This document shows positions 1 through 9,311 of a DNA stretch of 64,000 nt, in pieces; position 1 is the first letter of the stretch, and each line of letters starts with the position of its first letter. Source of the stretch: Mycolicibacterium canariasense (GTDB lineage: Bacteria; Actinomycetota; Actinomycetes; Mycobacteriales; Mycobacteriaceae); the NCBI RefSeq assembly GCF_002101555.1, contig NZ_LQOL01000072.1:16977-80976 (forward strand). Direction: 5' to 3'. The notes beneath the pieces were generated by a model. It was not told the origin of the DNA, did no database searches, and worked only from the letters and a program-made list of their open reading frames with translations. Made by a program: the position numbers and the translations under genes.

Positions 1-39
1 CGCCGGCTGCAGGTCAAACGCGATCTGGAGCACCGGTAG
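1..39 (+). CDS. 3' end of an upstream gene (partial)
   Basis: The first 39 bases read as an open frame of 12 codons ending in TAG at 37-39. The encoded tail is RRLQVKRDLEHR, a charged helix-like C-terminus. Codons are GC-rich in the third position like the neighbours. Too little is present to name a family; it could also be chance. Confidence 0.35.
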   Translation, partial: RRLQVKRDLEHR

Positions 40-40
40 C

Positions 41-46
41 TACAGT
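41..46 (+). promoter_or_regulatory. Candidate -10 element TACAGT (leaderless start)
   Basis: TACAGT fits the mycobacterial TANNNT -10 consensus and lies 9 nt upstream of the ATG at 56. Transcription would therefore start at or within a couple of bases of the start codon. There is no Shine-Dalgarno sequence in the gap, which fits leaderless translation of the following hydrolase gene. No convincing -35 is visible. Confidence 0.35.
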
Positions 47-55
47 CGAGTCATC

Positions 56-1657
56 ATGGTTAGACGTACTCACAACCGCGGTCCGCTCACAGCACTGGCG
101 GTGCGGGTGTCCGCCGCCAAGGCCGGTCTGGGCCCGCCGACGACGCGCTACACCGTCAGCCGCGATATCGACGTCGTCACCCGTGACGGCGAACGGCTGC
201 GCACCGATCTGTACACGCCGTCGGACCCCCTTGGCACCGTACTCATGCGCACCCCGTACGGCCGCGCGAACCTGCCCGCGACCGTCATCGCCGGGCTCTA
301 CGCCGAGCGTGGCTACCGGGTCGTCCTGCAAAGCGTGCGAGGCACTTTCGGCTCCACCGGCACCTTCGAGCCAGGAGTGAGCGAGGCGGCCGACGCCGCG
401 GACACGGTGGCCTGGATGCGCACCCAACCGTGGTTCGACGGCCGGTTCGCCACCGCCGGGGCGTCCTACCTCGGCTTCACCCAGTGGGCGCTGCTGTCCG
501 ACCCGCCACCGGAGCTGACCACCTCGATCATCGCCATGGCACCGCATGACTTCGCCGAATCGGGTTGGAGCACCGGTTCGTTCGCTCTCGCTGATTTTCT
601 GACCTGGAGCTACCAGGTGGCCCACCAGGAGAACGGCGGGACGCTGCGCACGCTGGCGCGGGCGCTCACCACGTCGCGCCGGTTGCGCACCCCGCTGCGC
701 ACCGTTCCGCTGCGCGACGCCGGCCGGCGCATCCTCAAAGGACGGGCCGGCTGGCATGAATCGTGGCTGCGCACCCCCGACACGGCGCACCCGTACTGGC
801 AGCCCAGCCGGCTCGGCGGCGCGCTGCAGCGGGTCGGCGTGCCGGTGCTGCTGGTCACCGGCTGGCAGGACGTCTTCCTGCCCCAGACCCTGGAGCAGTA
901 CCGCCGCCTCGTCGACCGCGGCGCCGAGCCGGCGCTGATCGTCGGCCCGTGGACCCACGGCGAGGGCGGCGGTGACGTCATCCGGGAGTCGCTGGCATGG
1001 CTGGCCGGGGCCCGATGGTCCGGGGCGCGGATCCACGTCACCGGCAGCGCGGAGTGGCGGGACATGCCCGAATGGCCGCCCGCCACCGAGGATTCCGTGC
1101 TGTACCTGGGCCCCAGGGCCGCGTTGGGGGACCGGCGCCCGGACGGTGACGGCGTACTGGCCCGGTTCGTGTTCGATCCGGCCGATCCGACCCCGACCGT
1201 CGGTGGCCGGCTGCTGTTCACCCCCAGCGGCTATCGCGACGACGGCACCTTGGCCGCGCGCGCCGACGTGGTCACCTTCAGCACCGCGCCGCTGCCGGAC
1301 GCGCTGGAGGTGCTCGGCACGCCGCGGATCGAACTTGTGCACCGCACCGACACCGGATTCGCCGACGTGTGGGTGCGGATCAGCGAGGTCGGCGCCGACG
1401 GGTGCTCTCGCAACGTCAGCGACGGCTACGTGCGCCGGACGGCCGGGGCGCCGTCGGCGCTGCAGTTGGATCTCGACCCGATCGCGCACCGGTTCGCGCG
1501 TGGATCCCGGATCCGGGTGATGATCGCGGGCGGATCGCATCCGCGCTATGCCCGCAATCACGGCACCGGAGAGCCGATGTGGAACGCGACGCGGATGGTG
1601 CCCACGACCCACGAGGTCGGTGCCGGGTCGCGGCTGCTGCTGCCGGTGCCGCGCTAA
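56..1657 (+). CDS. CocE/NonD family hydrolase (X-Pro dipeptidyl-peptidase-like acyl hydrolase)
   Basis: A 533-residue alpha/beta hydrolase of the S15/CocE family, which cleaves esters or peptide-like acyl bonds; the substrate cannot be read from sequence. The nucleophile motif is GASYLGF (residues ~143-149), with the acid in TGWQDVFLPQ (~270) and the histidine in GPWTHGEGG (~300). The C-terminal part is the beta-rich jelly-roll domain typical of CocE (RIELVHRTD, RIRVMIAGG). No clear signal peptide is seen, so it is probably cytoplasmic. ATG 56 lies just behind a TACAGT -10 box. The stop overlaps the stop of convergent fadB4 by 4 bp. Confidence 0.88.
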   Translation: MVRRTHNRGPLTALAVRVSAAKAGLGPPTTRYTVSRDIDVVTRDGERLRTDLYTPSDPLGTVLMRTPYGRANLPATVIAGLYAERGYRVVLQSVRGTFGSTGTFEPGVSEAADAADTVAWMRTQPWFDGRFATAGASYLGFTQWALLSDPPPELTTSIIAMAPHDFAESGWSTGSFALADFLTWSYQVAHQENGGTLRTLARALTTSRRLRTPLRTVPLRDAGRRILKGRAGWHESWLRTPDTAHPYWQPSRLGGALQRVGVPVLLVTGWQDVFLPQTLEQYRRLVDRGAEPALIVGPWTHGEGGGDVIRESLAWLAGARWSGARIHVTGSAEWRDMPEWPPATEDSVLYLGPRAALGDRRPDGDGVLARFVFDPADPTPTVGGRLLFTPSGYRDDGTLAARADVVTFSTAPLPDALEVLGTPRIELVHRTDTGFADVWVRISEVGADGCSRNVSDGYVRRTAGAPSALQLDLDPIAHRFARGSRIRVMIAGGSHPRYARNHGTGEPMWNATRMVPTTHEVGAGSRLLLPVPR

Positions 1658-2622
1658 CGTACCTTCAACACGACTTTGCCGGTGGCGCTGCGGTTTTCCA
1701 TCGAGGCGATGGCCTCACCGGCCCGCTCGAACGGATACACCACCGGCTCGGGCGCGGGCACCGCGCCGGAGGCCAGCAGCGGGGCCAGCTCCGCCCACTG
1801 CTGAGCCAGATATCCCGGGTGGGTCATCGTCCAGGCGCCCCAGCCGACGCCGATCGCGTCGACGTTGTTGAGCAGTAACCGATTCACCTTCACCGTGGGG
1901 ATCTCCCCGCCGGTGAAGCCGACCACGAGCAGCCGCCCGCCCGGGGCCAGCGAACGCAGTGAATCGGTGAACCGGTCCCCGCCGACCGGGTCCAACACGA
2001 TGTCCACCCCGCAGCCGCCGGTCAGCTCGGCCACCGCGTCCTTGAACCCGTCGGCCGGCACCACGTCGGTGGCACCCGCCGCCCGGGCGATCTCACCCTT
2101 GGCCTCGGTGCTCACCACCGCGATCACGCGGGCGGCGCCCAGCGCCGGGGCCAGCCGTAGCGTCGAGGTGCCGATCCCGCCGGCGCCACCGTGCACCAGT
2201 ACCGTCTCGCCGGCGGCCAGCCTGCCGCGGGTGCGCAACGCGAAGTGCACGGTCAGGTCGTTGAACAGCACGCCGGCACCCGCCTCGAAGGACACCGAGT
2301 CGGGCAGTGCGAACACCCGCTCCGGCGGCAGCGCCACCACCTCGGCCATCGCGCCGGTCAGCAGTGTCAACCCGGCGACCCGGTCCCCGGGTGCCACCGG
2401 CGCATCCCGCGGTGCGCTGCGCACCACCCCGGCGACCTCCGCACCGGGGATGTACGGCAGTGGCGCCTTGTACTGGTACAGGCCGCGGGTCTGCAGGGCG
2501 TCGGGAAACGCGACGCCGGCAGCGTGCACCTCGATGACCACCCCGTCGGCGCCCGGTTCGGGGATGTCCACGACCTCCGCCGCCGACGGTCCGTCCAACC
2601 GGGGGATGTGTATGGCGCGCAT
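1654..2622 (-). CDS. fadB4: NADPH:quinone oxidoreductase FadB4 (zinc-independent MDR family)
   Basis: A 322-residue medium-chain dehydrogenase/reductase matching mycobacterial FadB4 (Rv3141) from the first residues (MRAIHIPRLDGP) to the KVVLKVR end. The cofactor site is the Rossmann motif HGGAGGIGT (~145). The zinc-binding cysteines of classical alcohol dehydrogenases are absent, as expected for quinone oxidoreductases. The open frame runs further upstream, but the ATG at 2622 gives the family length and N-terminus. In M. tuberculosis this gene sits next to fadE23/24; here it is about 40 kb away, so the locus has been rearranged. Despite its fad name, its role in fatty-acid oxidation is unproven. 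Confidence 0.92.
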   Translation of the reverse strand: MRAIHIPRLDGPSAAEVVDIPEPGADGVVIEVHAAGVAFPDALQTRGLYQYKAPLPYIPGAEVAGVVRSAPRDAPVAPGDRVAGLTLLTGAMAEVVALPPERVFALPDSVSFEAGAGVLFNDLTVHFALRTRGRLAAGETVLVHGGAGGIGTSTLRLAPALGAARVIAVVSTEAKGEIARAAGATDVVPADGFKDAVAELTGGCGVDIVLDPVGGDRFTDSLRSLAPGGRLLVVGFTGGEIPTVKVNRLLLNNVDAIGVGWGAWTMTHPGYLAQQWAELAPLLASGAVPAPEPVVYPFERAGEAIASMENRSATGKVVLKVR

Positions 2623-2721
2623 GACGCACCATTTAACAACCCGGTGCCGAGGCGCTCCACGACGGCCGCCGCGTAGACTGACCACCCCGGCAACGTGGCC
2701 GGGGACGATTGGAGCCCGCAG

Positions 2722-3645
2722 ATGACGCTTCCACCGCTGCCCGCCGGCCGCACCGTGGCCGTCCGCTCGAATGACGGCACCCGGCTGCACACCCAGGTCT
2801 TCGGCCCGGACCACGGTTACCCGATCGTGCTGGCCCACGGCATCACCTGCGCCATCGGGGTGTGGGCGCATCAGATCGCCGAGCTGGCCGGCCAGTACCG
2901 CGTCATCGCCTATGACCACCGCGGGCACGGTCGCAGCGAGACTCCGCGTGAGCGCCGCCGGTACAGCCTCAACCATCTGGCCAGCGATCTGGACGCGGTG
3001 CTCGATGCGACATTGGCGCCGGGGGAGCGCGCCGTCATCGCCGGACACTCGATGGGCGGTATCGCGATCACGTCATGGTCGCAGCGCTACCCACGGCGGG
3101 TGCTTCACTGCGCCGACGCCGTGGCGTTGATCAACACCACCACCGGGGACCTGCTGCGTGACGTGCAACTGGCCCCGGTGCCCGCACCGCTGTCACAGGC
3201 CCGGATCCGGACCGCCGGCACGTTCCTGAAAACCTTCGGTGCCACCCCGATCCCCAAACTGGCGGGTGGACCCAACAAGCGGTTCGTCGAGTACCTGGCC
3301 GTCGGGCGCGACGCGGACCCGGAGGTGGGCGACCTGGTGTACCGGCTGTTCGCCGCCACCCCACCGGCCGGTCGCGGCGGCTGGGCCCGCGTGTTGGTGG
3401 ACAGCCTTGGTGCCAACCACATTTCGCTGCGCAACCTGACGGTGCCGACGCTGGTGATCGGCAGCAGCAAAGACCGGCTGTTGCCGATCAACGCCTCCCG
3501 TCACATCGCCGGCCACCTGCCGAACCTGGCGGGATTCGTCGAGCTGCCCGGCGGGCACTGCGCCATCCTGGAACGGCCGGCCGAGGTGACCCAGCAGCTG
3601 CGGGCGTTGGCCGAATCGGCTGCCCGCCAACGGCTCAGCTCGTGA
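2722..3645 (+). CDS. Alpha/beta hydrolase, non-haem haloperoxidase-like (Hpx/Rv3171c-like)
   Basis: A 307-residue single-domain alpha/beta hydrolase. The oxyanion region is VLAHGITCAIGVW, a conserved strand-turn is YDHRGHGRSE, the nucleophile is in AGHSMGGIA, the acid in GSSKDRLLP and the histidine in PGGHCAIL, so the triad is complete. The ATG at 2722 has GGAG seven bases upstream. An in-frame GTG at 2695 is possible, and a TAGACT -10 box lies at 2674-2679. Convergent with aofH (stops overlap by 11 bp), the same arrangement as hpx/aofH in M. tuberculosis. The substrate is unknown; haloperoxidase names in this family are historical. Confidence 0.85.
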   Translation: MTLPPLPAGRTVAVRSNDGTRLHTQVFGPDHGYPIVLAHGITCAIGVWAHQIAELAGQYRVIAYDHRGHGRSETPRERRRYSLNHLASDLDAVLDATLAPGERAVIAGHSMGGIAITSWSQRYPRRVLHCADAVALINTTTGDLLRDVQLAPVPAPLSQARIRTAGTFLKTFGATPIPKLAGGPNKRFVEYLAVGRDADPEVGDLVYRLFAATPPAGRGGWARVLVDSLGANHISLRNLTVPTLVIGSSKDRLLPINASRHIAGHLPNLAGFVELPGGHCAILERPAEVTQQLRALAESAARQRLSS

Positions 3646-4978
3646 GGTACCCGGCCGCCTCGGTCGCGGCGCGCTGACCGGAGCGCACCGCGCCGTCCAG
3701 GAATCCCGTCCATTCGTCGGCCGTCTCGGTACCGGCCCAGAACACGCCGTCGACGGGGGCGCGCAGCGCGTGCCCGTAACTGGTCCAGGCGCCGGGCGGT
3801 ACCGCAGCCGTCGGCCCGCCCGGCGCGAATTCCTCTGTGCCCCAACAATGGTCGAGATAATCGATGGGTGTCGCGGCGGCGTCGCCGAACAGCGCGGCGA
3901 AATTGCGCAGCGCGCGGTCGCGACGTTGCTGCGGGGGCAGCGGGTCGAAGCTGCGGGAGTCGGCGAATCCCAACAGCACGCCGGGGCCGTCGTCACCGGG
4001 GCTGACGTCGAAGGTGATGAACACCGGTCCCTCATCCGACAGCGCCTCGCCCGAGCAGCCGTCGGCCCGCCAGAACGGCTTGTCGTAGGCGGCGTAAGCC
4101 TTGCTCAGATTGCCTTGCGGCCAATGCGCGATCAGGGCCCGATGGTCGTCGGGCAGCCCCGGTTCGAAGGTGATCGCGCCGCGGTGCGCCGGCGGGACGG
4201 CCACGATCACGGCACGTGCCTGCCAGGACTCGGTGTCGGATTCGACGCGATACCCCGCGGTGTCCCGGATGACGCGGCGTACCACGGTGTTCAGCCGCAC
4301 GGTCAGGTCCTCGGCCATCCGGACGGCGATCTGCTGGGTCCCACCCGGGAAGCGGTCCTGTTGGGCACCGCCCTCGACGTCGAGCATGGGCCCCAGACCG
4401 CCTGCTGCCTTCACGTAGCGCACCGCGTGCAGCATGGACACCGCGTCCGGCTCGCAACCCCATGTCACCCGCGACATGATCGCCATCAGATTCCGGGTCG
4501 ACGCGTTGGCGTGCACCGAGCGCAACCAGCTGTCCAGGCTGCGCCGGTCCAACCGCTCGGCCGCGGGCGCCGCCCACGGGTCGGTCACCGGGATCAGCTT
4601 GGCCAGCCGTTCGAACCGCCACTGGATCCGGGACACGTCGAACAGTTCGATCAGCGACAGCTTCGGGATGGTGCTGCGGTAGGACCGCACCCGCCCGTGC
4701 CAGTCGATCAGATTCTTGCCGCGGGAGTACGTGGGCACGGTGGCGCAGCCCAGTTCGGCCGCCAGTTTCAGCACGGCGGTCTGCGTGGGGCCGACGAAGG
4801 TGGCACCGAGGTCCACCGGCACCCCGGCGATCGTCGTCGTGTGCGAGCGTCCGCCGACCCGGTCGCGCCCCTCCAGCACGACCACGTCGTGGCCTCGTCT
4901 GGTCAGTTCGCGCGCCGCCACCAGCCCCGCGAACCCGGCTCCCACCACGATCACATCGCCCACGGCCTCAGTCTGCAC
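3635..4978 (-). CDS. aofH: Flavin-containing monoamine oxidase AofH
   Basis: A 447-residue FAD amine oxidase that would oxidise primary or polyamines to aldehydes with release of peroxide. The N-terminal dinucleotide-binding motif is VVGAGFAGLVAAREL followed by VLEGRDRVGGR, both hallmarks of the monoamine oxidase family. The C-terminal FAD contact WAGTETADEWTGFLDGAVRSG is also present. Length matches Rv3170 (448 aa). The start is taken as GTG 4978; a GTG at 4999 would add seven residues. Only about 35 bp separates it from the divergent F420-type gene, so the two share a promoter region. Confidence 0.9.
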   Translation of the reverse strand: MQTEAVGDVIVVGAGFAGLVAARELTRRGHDVVVLEGRDRVGGRSHTTTIAGVPVDLGATFVGPTQTAVLKLAAELGCATVPTYSRGKNLIDWHGRVRSYRSTIPKLSLIELFDVSRIQWRFERLAKLIPVTDPWAAPAAERLDRRSLDSWLRSVHANASTRNLMAIMSRVTWGCEPDAVSMLHAVRYVKAAGGLGPMLDVEGGAQQDRFPGGTQQIAVRMAEDLTVRLNTVVRRVIRDTAGYRVESDTESWQARAVIVAVPPAHRGAITFEPGLPDDHRALIAHWPQGNLSKAYAAYDKPFWRADGCSGEALSDEGPVFITFDVSPGDDGPGVLLGFADSRSFDPLPPQQRRDRALRNFAALFGDAAATPIDYLDHCWGTEEFAPGGPTAAVPPGAWTSYGHALRAPVDGVFWAGTETADEWTGFLDGAVRSGQRAATEAAGYLTS

Positions 4979-5013
4979 CGAAGCACCGGCGCCGCGCACT
5001 AGGGTGAGCCGCT

Positions 5014-6006
5014 GTGAAGGTGATGACGGCGTTGTACGGGCCCACCGATGCCATCGAGCGTGCGCGGACGTTGCGCGATGCCGGTGCCAGCGGGGTGTTC
5101 ACCTTCGAAGGACCCCATGACGTGTTCACCCCGCTGACCCTGGCCTCGACGGTCGGTGGGCTGGACCTGATGACCAATGTGGCGATCGCGTTCCCACGCA
5201 ATCCGATTCACCTCGCGCACCAGGCGATCGACCATCAGATCCTCACCAGCGGCCGGTTCACACTGGGGCTGGGCACCCAGATCCGCACCCAGATCGAGAA
5301 GCGGTTCGGCGCCGATTTCGACCGGCCGGTGGAGAGGATGACCGAACTGGTGGCCGCCCTGCGGGCCATCTTCACCGCCTGGTCGACGGGCGAACGGCTG
5401 AACTTCCGGGGCGAGTTCTACCGGCACACCCTGATGACCCCGACCTTCACCCCGCGCGACAACGTCTACGGGCCACCGCCCATCTATGTCGGGGCGCTCG
5501 GGCCAAAGCTGACCCGCGCGGTCGCCGAGCATGCCGACGGACTGCTGGTGATGCCGTTCGGGTCGAAACGCTTCCTCGACGAGGTGACCATGGCCTCGGT
5601 GGACGCCGGGCTGCGCGCGGCAGGTCGTCGTCGCGAGGACCTCGCGATCGTCCCCGAGGTCATCGTGTCGGTCAGCTCCGACAGCAATCCCGACCACGCC
5701 GCCACCCGCCAGTTGCTGGCCTTCTACGGGTCCACCCCGGCGTACCGGCCGGTGCTGGAGGTGCACGGCTGGGGTGAGCTGCAGCCCGAACTGAACGCGC
5801 TGTCCAAACAGGGCCGCTGGGCCGAGATGGGCGGGCTGATCGACGACGACGTGCTGCACACCATCGCCGCCTGCGGCACCCCCGCCGAGGTCGCCGCCCA
5901 CATCGCAGACCGGGTGCGCGGGGTGTCCGACCGGGTGTGCATCTACCAGCCCGGACCGATCGCGGCGGATTCGCTGGCCCAGATCGTTGACGCGCTGCGT
6001 ACCTGA
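5014..6006 (+). CDS. LLM-class F420-dependent oxidoreductase
   Basis: A 330-residue TIM-barrel protein of the luciferase-like monooxygenase class, subfamily using coenzyme F420 in actinobacteria. Typical segments are the N-terminal barrel strand with substrate-pocket residues (MTNVAIAFPRNPIHLA), the RFTLGLGTQIRTQIEKRFG stretch and YVGALGPKLTRAVAEHADG. The start is GTG 5014. The physiological substrate cannot be inferred. It lies 45 bp upstream of the Baeyer-Villiger gene and is probably co-transcribed with it. Confidence 0.85.
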   Translation: MKVMTALYGPTDAIERARTLRDAGASGVFTFEGPHDVFTPLTLASTVGGLDLMTNVAIAFPRNPIHLAHQAIDHQILTSGRFTLGLGTQIRTQIEKRFGADFDRPVERMTELVAALRAIFTAWSTGERLNFRGEFYRHTLMTPTFTPRDNVYGPPPIYVGALGPKLTRAVAEHADGLLVMPFGSKRFLDEVTMASVDAGLRAAGRRREDLAIVPEVIVSVSSDSNPDHAATRQLLAFYGSTPAYRPVLEVHGWGELQPELNALSKQGRWAEMGGLIDDDVLHTIAACGTPAEVAAHIADRVRGVSDRVCIYQPGPIAADSLAQIVDALRT

Positions 6007-6051
6007 GCACCTATGGTGGTGGTACGGCGCAGGACCACGAGGAGGTTGTCC

Positions 6052-7611
6052 ATGGGCGAGGAGCAGGTCGAGTCCGGGTTGATCCCCGGCTTCGCCCCCG
6101 AATTCACCCCCGAATTCACTGATGTGCTGATCATCGGGGCGGGCATCTCCGGCATCAACGCCGCCTACCGCATCCACGAGCAGAACCCGCGGCTGACCTA
6201 CGCCATCCTGGAGCGCCGCGAACGCCTCGGCGGTACCTGGGATCTGTTCCGCTACCCCGGCATTCGTTCCGACAGCGATATCTTCACCCTCAGCTTCCCG
6301 TACGAGCCGTGGACCCGCGAAGAACATGTCGCCGACGGGGCCGATATCCGTGACTACCTCGCGCACACCGCGCACAAACACGGCATCGACCGGCACATCC
6401 GCTTCAACACCAGGGTGCTCTCGGCGGACTGGGATTCGGCCACCGACACCTGGTCGGTGCGCACCGAGGTCGACGGCGTGCCGGCCATCCACCGGGCCCG
6501 CTTCCTGTTCTTCGGCACCGGGTACTACGACTACGACCACCCGCACACCCCGCCGATCGCCGGGATGCACGATTTCGCCGGTCCGGTGGTGCACCCGCAG
6601 TTCTGGCCCGAATCGCTGGACTACACCGGCAAGAACATCGTGGTGGTCGGGAGCGGAGCCACCGCGATCAGCCTGGTGCCCGCGCTGGCCCGCAAGGCCG
6701 GTCACGTCACCATGCTGCAACGTTCACCCACCTACATGATGGCCATGCCGGCAGTCCCCGCCGTCATGCAGACCGTCCGGAAGCTGTTGCCGGCCAAGCT
6801 CGCTCACCGTTTCATCCGATTCCGCAACGCGTGGATGCACTATGCGCTGCTCCTGTTCTTCAGGAAGGCGCCGGGCCTGGGACGGCGCCTGATCCGCAAC
6901 AGGACCATCGCGCGCCTCCCGGCGGGCTATCCCGTCGACGTGCACTTCAAGCCCCGCTATCGACCATGGGACCAGCGGATGTGTCTGGTGCTCGACGGTG
7001 ACCTGTACGAGGATCTCAGCGCCGGGCGAGCCGACATCGTCACCGATCACATCGATCACGTCGATGCCGCCGGCATCGTGCTGGCCGGTGGTGGCCGGCT
7101 GGATGCCGACATCATCGTCACCGCAACGGGGTTACAGCTGCAGGCACTGGGCGGGATCGAGTTGCGCATCGACGGCCGCACGATCGACCCCACCGACCGG
7201 TTCGTCTACAAGGAGCACCTGCTCGAAGAGGTGCCGAACATGGCGTGGTGTGTCGGGTACACCAACGCGTCGTGGACGCTGCGCGCCGACATGACCGCCA
7301 AGGCGGTGGCAAAGCTGTTGGCGTACATGGATGCGCACGGCTATACGCACGCCTACCCGCATCGCAACGGTGTGCCGGTACAGGAGAAGCCGGCCTGGGA
7401 CATCAACGCCGGCTACGTGCAGCGGGCGCCGCACGCGCTGCCCAAGTCCGGTACCCGCCGGCCCTGGAACGTGCGGCACAACTACGGGCTGGACGTGATC
7501 GACCATCGGTTCGACCGGATCGAGGAGTCGATGGTGTTCGGCCGCGCGCCGGCCCGCGAGCTAGCCGAACCGGCTCCGGTACAGGTGGTAGGCCAGCAGG
7601 GCAACGTGTAA
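6052..7611 (+). CDS. FAD-containing Baeyer-Villiger monooxygenase (EthA-like)
   Basis: A 519-residue flavoprotein that inserts oxygen next to a carbonyl or oxidises heteroatoms with NADPH. It has the FAD motif IIGAGISGINAAYR, the NADPH motif VVVGSGATAISL, and between them the class fingerprint FAGPVVHPQFWP, which fits FxGxxxHxxxWP exactly. ATG 6052 follows GGAGG at 6041-6045 with ideal spacing, so the in-frame starts further upstream are not needed. It resembles the ethionamide activator EthA but no EthR-type TetR gene is adjacent. Its last 51 bp overlap the end of the convergent YdcF gene. Confidence 0.9.
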   Translation: MGEEQVESGLIPGFAPEFTPEFTDVLIIGAGISGINAAYRIHEQNPRLTYAILERRERLGGTWDLFRYPGIRSDSDIFTLSFPYEPWTREEHVADGADIRDYLAHTAHKHGIDRHIRFNTRVLSADWDSATDTWSVRTEVDGVPAIHRARFLFFGTGYYDYDHPHTPPIAGMHDFAGPVVHPQFWPESLDYTGKNIVVVGSGATAISLVPALARKAGHVTMLQRSPTYMMAMPAVPAVMQTVRKLLPAKLAHRFIRFRNAWMHYALLLFFRKAPGLGRRLIRNRTIARLPAGYPVDVHFKPRYRPWDQRMCLVLDGDLYEDLSAGRADIVTDHIDHVDAAGIVLAGGGRLDADIIVTATGLQLQALGGIELRIDGRTIDPTDRFVYKEHLLEEVPNMAWCVGYTNASWTLRADMTAKAVAKLLAYMDAHGYTHAYPHRNGVPVQEKPAWDINAGYVQRAPHALPKSGTRRPWNVRHNYGLDVIDHRFDRIEESMVFGRAPARELAEPAPVQVVGQQGNV

Positions 7612-8121
7612 CGGTCCCCATTCACCGGGGATGTAGTCGCGCGCGGGGCGCAACCGCCGGGCCAGCGTCGGTGCCTCGTCGCGAACGATCTGTCGCGCCC
7701 GGCGCGCGTGAAAGGTGTTGGACGCGACCTTGATCGCGCGGCTGTCGGCCATCAGCGGGATCGAGTTCACGATGTTCTGCACGGTGTTTCGCGACCGATC
7801 CTCCACGGTGACGTTCGCCGGCGGTACCCCGAGCCGGTTGACCGCGTAGTCGGCCATCAGCGCCGCCTCCGGCACCGGTGTGCGCACCGCGCCCCCGGAG
7901 AAGATGAATTGCGCCGTCGACGGATCGGTGGAGCGGACCGCGATGCGAACCCGCCACTTCCACAGCGCGGTGATCGGGCACCCCAGCACCAGGACGGTTT
8001 CTCCGGGCACCGCGGCATCATCGGCACGCACGGTGTGCTCGCGTGAAGCCTTCCACGTCGCCCACTCCGCCGCGCCGAAGATGGCCAGAACGGCCGGTGC
8101 CCATACCCACTTCGACGCCAT
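7561..8121 (-). CDS. YdcF/SanA-like DUF218 membrane-anchored protein
   Basis: About 186 residues: one N-terminal hydrophobic segment (WVWAPAVLAIFGAAEWATW) followed by a DUF218 domain. Recognisable pieces are the first strand VLVLGCPIT, the SGGAVRTPVPEAALMADYAV region, and VEDRSRNTVQNIVNS, the conserved E-x-x-S-x-N-T-x-x-N element. Family members act in envelope integrity in other bacteria; a specific role is not established. The start is placed at ATG 8121, which has GGAG close upstream; ATG 8145 is an alternative. The upstream region holds a 14-bp direct repeat (8127-8140 and 8143-8156). Confidence 0.78.
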   Translation of the reverse strand: MASKWVWAPAVLAIFGAAEWATWKASREHTVRADDAAVPGETVLVLGCPITALWKWRVRIAVRSTDPSTAQFIFSGGAVRTPVPEAALMADYAVNRLGVPPANVTVEDRSRNTVQNIVNSIPLMADSRAIKVASNTFHARRARQIVRDEAPTLARRLRPARDYIPGEWGPLHVALLAYHLYRSRFG

Positions 8122-8167
8122 CGCTCCATTCGACCACAACTTCATTCGACCACAACGGGCCGCGGGT

Positions 8168-8923
8168 TCAGGAAGTCCGGATGGTCAGCCCCGTCGCCAG
8201 CAACCGAGTGGCCGACAATCCGAATGTCGTCTTGAACCGGTCGGCCAGGTGCGACGGGCTGGCGAAGCCGGCTTCGGCCGCGGCGGTGGTGAGATTGTGC
8301 CCGGCCGCGAGTTCGGCGCCGGCGCGGATCAGCCGACACCACAACCGGTAGCGACGCAGGCTCGACCCGGTCTCCTGACGGAACAGGTGCAGGAAACGCG
8401 ACTCGGACAGGCCGGCGGACGCCGCCAGCTCGCGCGCCGGGGTCTGCGTGGCGGGATCGTCGCGAATCTGCTTGGCCACCAGCCCGATCCGGGCATCGAT
8501 GGCGTTCATCGCGACCGGCGCCGCCGCCGCCAGCCACCGCGTCGCCGCGGCGTCATCCGGTGGCACGGTGACGAGCTCCGGCTGTGCGTGGTGGTGCACG
8601 CCGACCTGGTGATGGAACTCGGTGAACTGGCGCCGGCACGACCGGGTGCGCTCGGACACGGGATCGAGGTAACACGACACCAGGCGGCCGTCGACCGCCA
8701 GATGGTGGGTGAGCCGGGGCGGGACGAGCACGGAGCGCGCGACGATTCGCCGGGTAGCGACGGTGACGGTCAACGGGGCGTCGACGCCCACGGCCAGACA
8801 CCACACCGACCCGGAGTGCGGTTGCAGGCCCAGCCCGGGGCCGGCATAGAGCGCCTGTCCGGGGTACAGCCACACCGCGGGATAGCAGGTTTGTGGAAGC
8901 GCCGCCGGGTTCGCGCTGGGCAT
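8168..8923 (-). CDS. AraC family transcriptional regulator
   Basis: A 251-residue regulator with a cupin-like sensor half and a C-terminal double helix-turn-helix. The DNA-binding part covers LAASAGLSESRFLHLFRQ and AAEAGFASPSHLADRFKT. ATG 8923 is preceded by CAGGAG in the minus-strand reading, so it is preferred over the open frame extending to 8977. It is divergent from the DUF4345 gene with a 37-bp gap, so it probably controls that gene and itself. No operator repeat could be made out in so short a gap. Confidence 0.88.
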   Translation of the reverse strand: MPSANPAALPQTCYPAVWLYPGQALYAGPGLGLQPHSGSVWCLAVGVDAPLTVTVATRRIVARSVLVPPRLTHHLAVDGRLVSCYLDPVSERTRSCRRQFTEFHHQVGVHHHAQPELVTVPPDDAAATRWLAAAAPVAMNAIDARIGLVAKQIRDDPATQTPARELAASAGLSESRFLHLFRQETGSSLRRYRLWCRLIRAGAELAAGHNLTTAAAEAGFASPSHLADRFKTTFGLSATRLLATGLTIRTS

Positions 8924-8960
8924 GCTGGACTCCTGATCGCTGACGAAACAGGAGGTTACC

Positions 8961-9311
8961 GTGGCCGAAGTGGTCATTGCGGTGTTCTTCGCCGGGATGG
9001 GCGTCTACGCACTGGCCGCGCCGGCGGCCATGCTGGGTCCGTTCGGCGTCACGCTCGGCACCGCGACCGCGCGCTCGGAGGTGCGTGCGGTCTACGGCGG
9101 ATTCGGCCTGGCCGTCGCCGCGGTGCTGATCTACGCCGCCCGCGTGCCCGAGCTGCGCACCGGTGTCCTCGTCACCGTCGGAGCCGCCCTGGCCGGGATG
9201 GCCGTCGGGCGGCTGGTGTCGGTGTTCGGTGAGCGGACACCGTTCTACCCCAACTGGTTCTATTGCCTGGTCGAAGCCGTGGGCGCGGTGGTGGCATTCT
9301 GGGCCGTCTAG
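8961..9311 (+). CDS. DUF4345 small integral membrane protein
   Basis: A 116-residue protein with about four hydrophobic helices (VVIAVFFAGMGVYALAA; GGFGLAVAAVLIYAA; GVLVTVGAALAGMAVGRLV; CLVEAVGAVVAFWAV) and the loop GERTPFYPNWFY typical of DUF4345. The start GTG 8961 has AGGAGG at 8950-8955. Function unknown. Divergent from the AraC regulator, it is likely that regulator's target. It ends 4 bp inside the convergent Rv3169-like gene. Confidence 0.8.
   Translation: MAEVVIAVFFAGMGVYALAAPAAMLGPFGVTLGTATARSEVRAVYGGFGLAVAAVLIYAARVPELRTGVLVTVGAALAGMAVGRLVSVFGERTPFYPNWFYCLVEAVGAVVAFWAV

Noticed and set aside
14..1612. Long minus-strand open frame opposite the CocE-like gene
   Set aside because: High-GC shadow: low-complexity Arg/Gly/Pro translation, no start context, no family motifs. 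The plus-strand gene is complete.
4999..6720. 573-codon minus-strand frame over the F420 and Baeyer-Villiger genes
   Set aside because: Composition (Gly/Asp/His/Val runs) is typical of an antisense shadow and it contradicts two well-supported genes.
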